A stretch of DNA of 64,000 nucleotides. Origin: Pterois miles (taxonomy: Eukaryota > Chordata > Actinopteri > Perciformes > Scorpaenidae). This document shows positions 12,701 to 24,700 of this stretch, one piece after another. Location: contig CAMQGK010000638.1 of NCBI GenBank assembly GCA_947000775.1, positions 18,348,501-18,412,500 of the forward strand, in the 5' to 3' direction. How positions within the stretch are numbered: the first letter of the stretch is position 1; each line of letters begins with the position of its first letter. The position numbers were made by a program, and so were the translations under genes. The notes under the pieces were generated by a model. That model searched no databases, had not been told where the DNA came from, and saw only the letters and a list, made by a program, of their open reading frames with translations.

Positions 12701-15700
12701 CCTTACTGCTCGCACGGGGCAGCAGGACTACATCGCAGTAGTAAACATACACCCACACAGGCAAATAGAGGGGAGAGGGCTTTACACGCAACTACAAACA
12801 AAGACAGGTATACTGATGGTAGTTTATGGGCACAAACATCACCTTGGATAAACGTATCCAGACACAAACAAACACGCACTCCCACAGCCTTGTACTTTAT
12901 TAGCTGCCAGTCTTTTGAGCTTCCCTTCCATCACGGCGCCCACAGGCCCTGTTAATATCCTGAATGTGCAAAGGCCAGTTCTCTTTCTTTCCTTCACTCT
13001 TAATGGCATGGTCTTTAAAAAAAAAAAAACATCACCCTCTATATTTCAGCGACGGCTTGGCATGGAATCCATCAAACTGATGTCCCCCCCTCCTCCAGTA
13101 CATCGTACTTTAAGCTATTAGCATTCGTCTACCCTCGATAATTGTGTGTCGATGACTCCATTTTTTTCCTATATGTATTTAGGCCGATGCTTGGGGGTGT
13201 CTTAATGGCAGTCTATTTGTCTGCTACACCTTGTTAACACCGCCTCGCCATTTATAAGAGGTACTTCTGCTAACCTAATCAATGGGGTGCATTGGCCTAA
13301 TCAGGTTCTGTACCCTTGTTAATGTTTCAAAGCTTGTGCGTGTGTGTGTGCGTGTGTGTGTTTCCATGCAGTACACCTGTGTGATGGATCGGCCGTCCTG
13401 CCCTGGCATGTGTCTGAGAATAAGCAAATGGTAACACAGCTATTCATCAACATTAGCTGAATCCCCAATTTTACAACCCGAGTCACCACTAAATCCTGCA
13501 TCAGTACAGTGGCTTCAGTAGAGGCTGCTAATGGAAACTGGCCATTATAAATATGAGGTGAAGTGTTTTGAAGTGTTTAATACATCTGGTGGGAAAGTGG
13601 GTGGCCACGTGCACACTTGTGTAGTCTCATGAGGTTTGGTGAGTGTGTTTATCTGCGTGTTTATGTGCTTATGCCCATGTGCCAAAGGTCATATGATGAC
13701 CGATTTGTTGGCATTCACTCTAGTCTTGTAAGGAATATTGTAGAAATTTAGCAGCAGCAAAAGCAAAAAGGGTACATGTTTGTGCATATTAGGGCTGGAC
13801 ACAAATATTCGACTACTTGGTTATTTGTTTGATTTTTTTTAAACCCCTTGGGATTACAACATGCATAAATGCACCAAATCTTTTGGAAAATTCTTCTTAT
13901 TCAATAAGAAATTACATTACAAACAACAATAGTGTGAACAACAAAATCCCTGAAAATGATTAGTTAAAACAAGGTCTGAAATAATTTTTTCCACTGCCTG
14001 CCACTGAGACAGGCAAGTACTTTATTTTTTCCTGCCACTCAGAAATTTTATTTGCCACTTTTGGAATCTACACGCTAAATGAAGGAATAGTATTTTAAAT
14101 CTGATGTCATTCAATGCTCGATACATTTGACATAAAAAAACATTATATGCATGGTAAAATTGTGTTTGAATTGCACCATAGCTTCTGGAGGAGCTCTATT
14201 TTTTGGGGGATGGGAGGGTACTGTACACTGTACTTTTTAATTGTCATCTATACTGGTTGTTGGCATAAAAACACACAATTCAAATGATTATGGTTATTTA
14301 AATACTTGTTTTGACTAAAAAAAATGCTTAGAGCTAGTGTTAGGAAGTTAAACAAGTCATAACTCCTCTATTATCTTCTTTTTCACTATATGTTGCTGTG
14401 GAAACATCTCCTTCAAACTGTATTTATTCAAGTTCCTTTGCCAAAAACGTACTCAAATTACATTTGAACACATCATGATAATGATGTAGTTTACCTTCGC
14501 CAAATAGTAATTTTTACTGAGCAGAGCCTGAACGCATCATAATGTAACTCAATGGCACCTTTGTTAACATTAGTAACTCCGTTATTTAACCAAGCAAGAC
14601 TGTGCTGCTGGCTGCTAACAGCTAAGGTTACGAACTCTCCTGTTGATTTTAACACTGGTTTGTTGTTCACAGTGTTGCATTACCTGGGAAAAAATAGGAC
14701 GCACCCCTCAGTTGTAACAGCACCATGCTATGGAGCATTTTTTCCTCTATGCTCTGGGTCTGGCCCTAAACAAACTGAAACACAATACAGTGCTTGTATG
14801 CCGTTACAGCATTGCGCATGCGTAACTGTTGGAGAGCATTGACACAGAGGAATCAATAGTCACAGAGGCATGAGATGCCAAGGAATCGGACAGCTAGGAA
14901 CCGATTCTCTATTCCCATCTCTAGCGTTTTCCCTGTCTGCCAAAGTGGCGGATGGCCTGACGATTTTATCCATCACTGCCAGCAATTTACCTGCATTTGG
15001 CTGGTGGCAGGTGCTAAATTCAGACCCTGATTAAAACGAGAGACACGTGTTGCAGCACTATGCTGTCCATCTCAGGTGAGAACAGAGAAATGTTCTTCCC
15101 GAGTCATGTCGTGGAGACGAGCCAAGAGCCTTTGCTGTTGGTTATGTTGGAGCAAAATGCATGCAAAGCCCGGGTCAAAAAAGCTGAGAGGAAGCGTCCA
15201 CAGGCTGCATTATGGACAAGCTCACAGTCGGGCACTGCTGGGATCAGCGGTATATACCTGGTGTCATCAGGGTTTAGGGGGAGAGGGCTGTAACAACAGC
15301 ACCATGACGTATTTTTGTTTGAAAAAGCATGTGAGGGGGAAGCCTCTGAAGTCTGTGCTGCCTACTAACCCAGCGGTTAAAGCTTTCCCTCATGGTTGAA
15401 GCATCAAATATTCCCTGTTGACTGCCAGAGCCCTAAAAATGATAGCAGGGACAGCCCTAGTGCATGACTTCATATTTGAAATCAAGTATTTCTGCATGTT
15501 CCCTTATGGATGTAATGTAACCATGTTTCTACCTGCACAGAGAGGTGGTTTTCCTGTCCAGCTCCCGTCGGATCTGCAGGTCCTGTGCTCTGATCCTCCA
15601 GCCAAGTAGAAGCCAGGCTGACACGTATAGATCAGCGTGTAGCCGAGGGATGGCAGTTCAATGGCTCTCACATCAGACTGGGCTGGAAGCTCTGGCTGGC

Positions 15701-18700
15701 TGCAGTGGTGGGCTGAAGAAGACAGGGAAAGAGAGAGAGGGATTAAAGAAATAGGTTAAAGTTTGGGGTGAGGAGATGAACAGGGAGAGGGATCAGAGGA
15801 GCAACAGATAAGAGTGAAAAAAAATATGGTGGAAAAGAAAAAGAGAGCCATGGTGAAGGTTTGGGGTCAAGGAAGAATGTATGGGATATGTAGGCGTCAC
15901 ATTTTGCTCAAGGTCAAGTTTTCCACTTAACAATAGACACGCTTTTACAATATGAGCAGACTGTGCACTTACCAATGCACTCAGGTTGAAAACCACTCCA
16001 AGTGAGGTTGGGCAGACAAGTGCGAGAAATCGAGCCCTGAAGTAAGTAGCCCTTTCTACAGCTGAAGAACACGGTGCTGCTGATCTGTAAGAGGACACAC
16101 AAGTATGTGAGAATGATGATATTGTACATAACAACGAGCCGATGTTTAATGGGGGGAGTAGTTAGTCCGTAAGGACTTGGGTTAGGAGGGGGGGGGCCGG
16201 GGTTAAAACCCCCCATGGACAAAGACAAATGGGTGTTAGAGGGGTCAGATTACCTCTTGGGACTGGGGGGGTCCCAAGGAAAGGCAAAAAACCCCAAAAC
16301 TTGGGGGCTTTTAGGGGGAGCCCCCCCCATAAATCTTTCCATTAAAATAAAAATTAATGGGGGAAAAAAAGAGGAAAAAAAAAAATTCCCCCATGGGGGA
16401 AAAAAAAAGGAATTTTTTTTTTTTTTTTTTCTTTACAAAGCTTATATTAAAACAAATCAGTTGTTTTGGGTTGTTAGTCCAATTAGTATTTGTTATTTAA
16501 AATTAACATTCATATATTAACTTAGTCTCTATTATTGTATTATAATGAAGTTGTGGAACAACACAGCAGATGGCATCGTCCTTAAACTCTGTATAGAGCT
16601 GAGACAATTAGTCAATTAGACGCACAGAAAAATAATCTACAACTGTGAAGATAATCAGTTGTTTCAGGCATTTTACAGGTAAAAAATAGTGAAAACTTTG
16701 TCTGGTAGGGTTTTATTCATTTCTTTTATTTCACTGTAAATGGAACACCTTTTGGTTTTGGACTTGGTTGAAGAAGACAAGACATTTGAAGACATCACCT
16801 TGGTTGTGGTGTTGTTTCACTATAATTTTTGCCATTTCATACACTAACTGATCAGTTGATTCATTGAAAAAATTATCAGCAGATCAATTAATAATGGAAA
16901 TAGTTTGCACTATGTAATTGTAAATTATCAGGGAAACTAAATAATGCTAATGACCACTGACTGTGTCATATTTTATTATGTAAAGAATCACATTACTTTC
17001 TCATACCATCAATATTGAGGTGGTTACTGAAGGACAAACTGTGGCGACATGTAAGGTACAAGAATAAAAGAAGAAATACACATTGCAGATTTCAGTACGT
17101 AGATTTGACAAAAAAAAATCCATGCTTTACTGACAGGTTGCAAAGACTTTTTTGCTCAATACATGAATTCCCTGTATGACCACATATTCACACCTGGTAG
17201 CCTTGGCTGTTATTCTGATTTCCAAACAGAGGAGAGCCAGGGTCCCCACAGGTAGTGTGAGTGGGATCTGAAACACACAAACACAGCAGTTCTCTGATAA
17301 CTACAGTCACGTCGGAGCAGGTGCCATCTAATATACGCCACCCACGACAAATATATCACCTTAGAGACATTGTAAGGGAAATTACATTTTTCACATACTG
17401 TATGTGGTGTGAAATACTGACTGTACGAGTGAAGGTCATACATTATTGCCTGCAGAAAAGCATGCACACATTTCAAGTACAAAGACGTGCGCACACGCAC
17501 TCATACGCAAATCTTATATGATCCTCTGATCTGAACCCACTTTCTATCGTATTGTAAATGTATTTAATCAGAAAAAGTCTCAATGAGATTAAAAATCATT
17601 TATTTATTTTTTTATCCTTTCATTGTTGAACCCGGAGCCGCTGTGGCAAGGACTCAGCCTTAGTACATGGGGCGTCTGCTCTACCAATGTACCATTGAGA
17701 TTGAGAATGTATTTTTCAAGGGAGACCTGGCCAAGACGGGCAGCATTATAAATAAAAACACATACAGTAGTTACAGACAGAAAACACAAAAGACAAAGAG
17801 ACAAAAATGAAAGGAAATGAAATCAAAAGGGAAATTTAATTTTGTAATCAGATAAATTGTCATCTTCAATAATCTGCCTCTAATTCTTTCATTTTGGATT
17901 TAAAAGCATTAAGCAAGATTAACTGAGTTTTAATTCCTTCTGCAACATGTCCCATGCCGAGGGTGCAGAATATACGAAAAGGTATTTCAGACAGGAAGCA
18001 TAAAGAAGTCTGGAGAACACTAAGATCCAGAAACACAATTTTGCAAAACTGTGCACATAATATTGACCATCATAACATTGATCATCTCACAAGGTAATAG
18101 TATATTGTACACTGTTGCTCTTAATAGTGTCCCAATGGGTGACTTTTTCTTGCAGCCAACAGTGAGTTAGGACAAGCAAGGCAGCTTCATTCAACTTCAG
18201 CTCCAATTATAACACTGCGCAGATTTACCACCTTCATTATATCCTAGTTCATAGGGCTACAGGCCAGGGAGAACAATAACATTTCTCATTTGAGTTTAAT
18301 TAAAAAAGTTAAAGTTTTTTATTAATAATTAATAAATGGAGCTTGTCATTAACAGGCATCATGAAATCTAGAGGTTGAACAAAAAGCCACAAGAGACCAG
18401 TCTGTCCAGCGACAGCATGAAGGTACGCAAGGTACTGCAAGATATGAAAGTAAAGCAATGACAGCGGTGGCTCCACTGCAAATGTACAACACAGGTTCTA
18501 TTTGTAATTGATTACATCTCACTAAATCTTAGTTTAACCTTTCCCACATGTCAGGGACTACGGTTTTTCAACAGTGGCTAAACAAAGTGGCTGATAAATG
18601 AGGCACTGCTCGTGGAGTACTTGTGGTTATAATGACTTAATGTTTAAAATAACTGGTATTAGGTCAAAGGTTGGCATGTGCGCATATTTTACAAATACCA

Positions 18701-21700
18701 CTATGGACCTAAGGGTTGGAACAATACATTTTACTTTATCCGCGATTTGTTTCTGACCACAGTGTGATTTCCTTGAGCGCTTCTAACTACAGCATTCACA
18801 TTTATTTGTACCTTGTAGCTCAAATGGTATTCCTCTTCCTTGTTTACAGAAGTTTATTGCTTGGGATATTTATTGCCACAGCGAACAATATTTCTGATGA
18901 CACAAGGGCAAAATAAAAGTATGAAGCCTGATACTGGGGCCAGTTTCATTAAAAGGTTTTGCAAGCATGGCTCACATGCAGGTCACAAACGGTAGCAGCG
19001 TCACGTTTCGTGAAAGTAAGTCACCCGTAAATTACAGATTAATTTGTGCTCATTCATGAGTCGCAAGTGGAGCGATTGTTCTAATAAGTTAAATATCTAA
19101 AAATTAAACAGGAGGGTTGCACATTGCAAATTTGGTGAAATGGGCCCCTGGTGCAGTCTTGCATTCCCAGATGTGCGGTTTCTCCACATTATGTCTACAT
19201 CCATGGTTATTCTGAAATAGGTGAAATAAATGTTCTGGGTTGGTTTAATTAATTACACCAATCAGAGTGGAAGAACAGGATCAATATGGCTTGTTAGCTG
19301 GGTCAAATGGTTTTTGCATGCATTGCTTCTTGATAACAAAAGGTAATCAGGACTATAAGGGAGCTGGCCAATGGGAAGCCTCTCTCACACTGATACTAGT
19401 GCTATAGCATTAAATGAAAGTAAAGACAGAGTACTCTGGGCTTTGTGCTCTGGTTATAGAAGGCAGTAGGCCAAGCACACTGTTGCCAACACCCACAACC
19501 TCCCTGCCTGTGTGTCATTGCTTGAGTATTACACCAAGTACTGGTAGCTTTTATATTAACATGTGGTGAGGGGGTCTGGGGTCCTCTCCTGGGAAATTTT
19601 AAGTATCAAACACTTCATTTCCTGCATTCTGGTGAATTTTCCTGCAATTCCAAGACTGTTTAGGGACCCCAGTATGCAGAAATATTCAAATACACCGTTT
19701 TCAGTAGAGGGGAAAATAAGTAATTTGTACTGCGTACAAAAAACTGCATGCTGTTTGCCCAAAACCATATGGGATTAACATAATGTGGGCATGTATGTAA
19801 AGGGGAGACTTATCGGTACACATAGAGCCTATTTTCATTCACATATCTTAGAGTGAGAGCTCAAGGGACGCCCTTAAAAAATCGCCATGAAAGTTTTTCT
19901 TCACCAAAATTTTGCCGAAATCTGCCGCATTTTTTAGCCTCCTTTTCGACAAGCTAGCATGATATGGTTGGTACCAATGGATTCCTTGGGTTGAGAGAGC
20001 CGAGATGAAATTTAGGTGTGTCTGAGCACCACTAAAATTAGTCTAAAACTGACCCTGATTCTAACACATACAATGTGTTAGACTATACCATAAATGGAGG
20101 AATTAAAAAGTAGCTTACCTATGCAAGAGGGTTGTGTGCCACTCCAGGTGCCATCATACTGACAATATCTCTTGGTGGAGCCGACCAGGACGAGGGGAGG
20201 GTAACAAGAGAAGGATACAGAGGACAGATAGGTGAATCCTCGGTCCTCCCTCCTCCCCTGGGCTGGCATGCCTGGGTCTCCACAGAACACGGCTGGAGGA
20301 CAGAGAGAAACAGGAAAATGTGAGGTGACCTACTAACCATGTTGGGTTATAATTCAATATCTTCCGAGGGGCTTTAAATGTTACACAAGGGACATACATA
20401 CTTTGGTGAAAGAAACGTCAGAAAGACATCAATAACATGTAATGTAATTGGACATCCCAGCATGGTGCCACTTACGGAAGCACTGGGGTTTCTCTCCACT
20501 CCAATTGCCGTTGCCCTGGCATGTTAACACAGTGGGCAGGGACAGTTGGTAACCTTGGTTGCAGGAGTAGCTGATGCTAGATCCCCAGATGAAGTCTGTA
20601 CCGACAACCTGTCCATTAGGGATCACAGGGGGTGGACCGCATACGATCGCTACAAAGAGACAAAGAAGCATTGCAGGACTTCATGGACTCTGCATACGGG
20701 TTGCTTGTTTTGGCTGTAGCCTATGCCATCGTCATTGACATCATTCTATACAACTTTACCTTTACAGAGAGGTTTGGTGCTGTTCCAGGTGCGGTCCTTG
20801 GTGCAGATGAGAGTCGAGGCCCGGTCTGCATCCATGGTGAAACCGGGAGAACACTGGAAACTGACTGTGTGGTTGTAGGTGAAATCATTGCCCATCCTCA
20901 CCCCGTTGGCTGGCACTCCAGGGTCACCACAGTTGATTACTGCAGAAAGATAAAAAAGTAAGAAATGAGTTACAAAATTGAACAATAAAGACAGACATGG
21001 TGGAACACAAAGACAGAGATGTAGAGGAAGTTTGTTTGAGTTCAGAAAACAGGAAAAAAATCAAAAGTTTGCTATGTCATCATGTATGAGCCACGTTATC
21101 TGTTGATTTAATCTGTTTTACATTTGACTGTACTCAGTGAAGCTGGAGATCAAATTATACTGGATGACATACAAGCAAGTAAACAAGCAACACATTCTAA
21201 CTCAACTCGTCAAATACGGCAACTTGGTCAGTGCCACTTGGCAATGGAGATGACACAGTGCGCCCCTTCAGGGACGGTGTGTCAGTATGAGCTTGTTAAA
21301 TGTGCAATTTCCTTTCAAAATAAACTTACATTCTCAGAGGAAGTTAGGTTTAGGTAAGGTTTAGGTTAGTTAGGAGTAGGAAACGGTCATGGTAGACATT
21401 AACTAGCAACTCGCAGGACTGATGATACCGTTGATTCACGTGACTAACGACTGACGTGACAAAATAAGTCAATGTTACTTTTAGTTTCACAGGGTTTTTT
21501 TTTTTTGACCTATCCACCACCCTTCCCATCCCAACGTTACTGGACTCTGGTGCTATTATTACTGTCACTTGCTCCGATCATCAAATAACACCAGAGGTGC
21601 GTTTATGTTGGAGCTAGCTGAAAGTTCGTCACATACTGACGGTAAAGGCTACCTCTGTGCGACAGTTTCCAGTGCCGAGGGGCATTGCTTAATCGGTGTT

Positions 21701-24700
21701 ATTTAATAAATTGGTTGTGAGCCCGGGTAGAAACTAATTATTTAAAATCGCACACTGGATGGAAGTTAATAAACGGACATGAGCAGTCACAAACAAAACT
21801 TAATCGAAAAAGCAACATAGTTGTGTCTTTCCAGGTATTTAGCACTAAACTTATGGACATCCACTTTTGGCTGACATAGTTATTCTGTGTATACATACTA
21901 GTCTCCAATCACCATCACCGACAGTGTGACTTAACATGTTTTATTTGAAAGAACTGTCCTTGCACTTCAATTACCTCCAGTTTAGAGTTTTTGGGGAGCA
22001 GAGAGACTAAATCTTGTGATGGCATCCCTCTACAGTCACTGCCGAAAGCTCCAAAAAGGACCCACATTTCTCCTTGATTATACTTTTACATCCTGCGGGG
22101 GGAAACAGTGTGATCGAGTAACAACAGTGAGAATTCCACTGTGTGACTCAGCAGCATCATAGCTCGGCACTGCTGTAAACCTCTGAGACAGAAAATCCAG
22201 GGCGCAGGAGGACAACTAGCGCTAAGTTGCCATGGGACAAAAAGGAATTATTAAATGCATATGACCAACATCGCTGCAAAATTCCCAGTAGGATGAGGAA
22301 GCAGAGCCTTTTGGAGGTGTAGTGTCTCCCCTTGACTGAGCAAGCACTTACATTTCCCACCGGGCTGGTAAGAGTGTGGCGCCTGGAGCCACAGTATCTA
22401 TCTAGGACTGTGCACCCAGTAACAATACCTACAGGGCGCAGACACAGTGAGATAATTTCTCCTCTTGTATTCGTCCAACAATAATGTCCACTGCGTTGGC
22501 ACATGATGCTGCAGATGTCAAATGTATGTTAAAGGACCAAAACTTACACTTCTAATAGCCCCTGTAATGGAGAAATATTCTCAAACGTTTTGAATAAACA
22601 CACAAAACGCTAATGTTGAAGTATATAACCGCAATTAGGGGACATAATATCTTAACACAAGACACCAGAAGTCAAAGAGGAATGTCTCCCCAACTATACC
22701 AAGAAGGAAAGGGTACCGAACATATAAACTGATAACTTTACCTCTACACCCCTCTGTCAGCTAAATCCATTTAGCATCCCACAGATCAGTAGAAACCATT
22801 CAGCCAAACCTATTCACACGTCTTTCCCTCACTAAAGTGGTTCTGCCCAAGTGCATCAACATGAACCCTTTCACTCCTATGGATTACCCAGTTCTGAAAT
22901 CCATAATGGTGCTGCTTAGAGTTTATCCTCTCCATTCAGAAGAAGCTGGTTCTCTTAGTGACCTCTATTTGCCAGGGTCTCTTGGCTCTGTACAGCAACT
23001 GAGTATCCTTTGTGAGACATTGTGATAAAGGGTCTGGGCCAATTGAGTGGACCATGTCTTGAACCAATTTCCTCTGAGGATCCACAAGTCATTCGTTACA
23101 AAAAAAGAAAAAGAAGTGCTGTTACAGGTGATTAGCATGTGTTCCATGTTTTCCTGCATTGTTGCATATCATTAAATATCTGGCAGTATATCAGCTGTGT
23201 AACCTGTATTTCCATCCTCTACAAGGTCTGGATATGTATTCCACTGGCGTCAGAACTATTCACCAATTACAAAGTTAAAACTACTGTTCAAGTACGAATA
23301 AACATGAGAGGCCGACAGGTAAACAACTCAGAAATGTGTACAAGCCAACAGAAACAGAAAAGCACCCTCAACTGGAGCATGAATTTCAATTTAAATATGA
23401 AAAAAAGATAGGAGCTATGCATAGACACACTCTCTCTCCATGAGAGCTGTTAATTACCGGAGCACTCGGGCATGTTGCCGGTCCAGGTCCCGTTGACGGT
23501 GCAGTGTCGGGTAAGCAGGCCAGTAGAGTAATAGCCCTCCCTGCAAGCGTAAGTGATGGATCTGGAAAACGTCAGGCCATCGTGGATCAGGATCTGGGCG
23601 TTCCGTGGAGTTCCCGGGTTTCCACAGGAGATCACTGACAACAAGATGGAAAAAGAGAGAGGGCAGCAGAAAATGATTAAGTGATATTTATTTACACACT
23701 AAATCCTGAGTGACCAGAGGAGAAAGTGGCAGTTATGTGTGGATTGGAGAGAGTTTGGGGTTGAGAGGAGTGTTGACATAGTACCATTGCAGACTTTGCT
23801 GCTTCTGAGCATTTTTGGGAAAATAAGAGATCACATCTAACTTATATATTAAAACTACTTTTTCATTTCACTCCATTTTCTCTGTTTAACCTAACCGCCT
23901 ACCAACCTAAATAGTTACAACTTCTAATTTGATTTTTGCAGTCAGCAATGTAGTACTAAATAAAATTGTTTAAACTCATGCATAAGTTCTGATCAGTGAT
24001 CACTAACAGGCAAGGTATTTTCTGGAAATCAGTAGTTTAGTTTCTTCAGTTCCTGTTTTTCTACAACCCGGTCTCACAGGAAGGTGTATAAATAGCATGA
24101 GAATACAAGGACATTCTGCGTGTCATGAGTATGCATTATGGGCATTTCACATATCAAATGTACGCCTCACAACAAAACTATGGTAAACGTCTACAGTTAG
24201 GTTTAGGCAACAAACCACTTAGTTAGGTTTAAGAAGTACAGCATGGTTGGACTTGAAATAAGTACCTAAACTATGTTACTTGTGTAGCTTATTTTTATCT
24301 TTAACGCGGCAGTAGTTAGGGTAGTTAGGGGCGGCAGTAGCTCAGTCTGTAGGGAGTTGGCTTGGGAACCGGAGGGTCACCGGTTGGATCCGACATGGAC
24401 CAAAAACTGAGTGTGAACTGGTAGCTGGAGAGGTGCCAGTTTACCTCTTGGGCACTGCCGAGGTGCCCCTGAGCAAGGCACCAAACCCCCAACTGCTCGG
24501 GGCGCTTGTCAGGAGCAGCCCCATCACTCTGACATCTCTCCATTACTGCATGTGTGTGTGTGTTTGTGTGCATGTACCATGTATAAGTTAAACAGAGTGT
24601 AAATTGAATTTCCCCACTGTGGGACTAATAAAGGTAGATCTTCTTCTTCTTCTTCTTCTTCTTTATGTTTATTTTATTGTTTGTGTAAAGTACGTTGAAT

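Larger units (their letters stand above)
16085..17193 (-). other. csmd2 intron within sushi 27
   Basis: Phase 0 intron of 1,109 bp. It holds a corrupted SINE-like stretch with inflated homopolymers (16150-16440) and a hAT-like miniature element (16596-16905). The donor at its start is the weak form CAG|GTGTGA. Confidence 0.75.
17268..20118 (-). other. csmd2 intron, 2,851 bp
   Basis: Contains a tRNA-like repeat fragment on the minus strand (17620-17760) and a copy of the AGGGCTGTCAA-type family (19570-20060). The middle, 17820-19550, shows no gene or repeat that I can name. Confidence 0.75.

Noticed and set aside
15914..16228. 104-codon minus-strand frame as one exon
   Set aside because: Only 16084-15973 belongs to sushi 27; the upstream part is corrupted SINE sequence.
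24329..24400. tRNA gene
   Set aside because: A and B boxes are present but are followed by a SINE body and tail, with no full cloverleaf; the same holds at 3613, 11814, 17700 and 50723.
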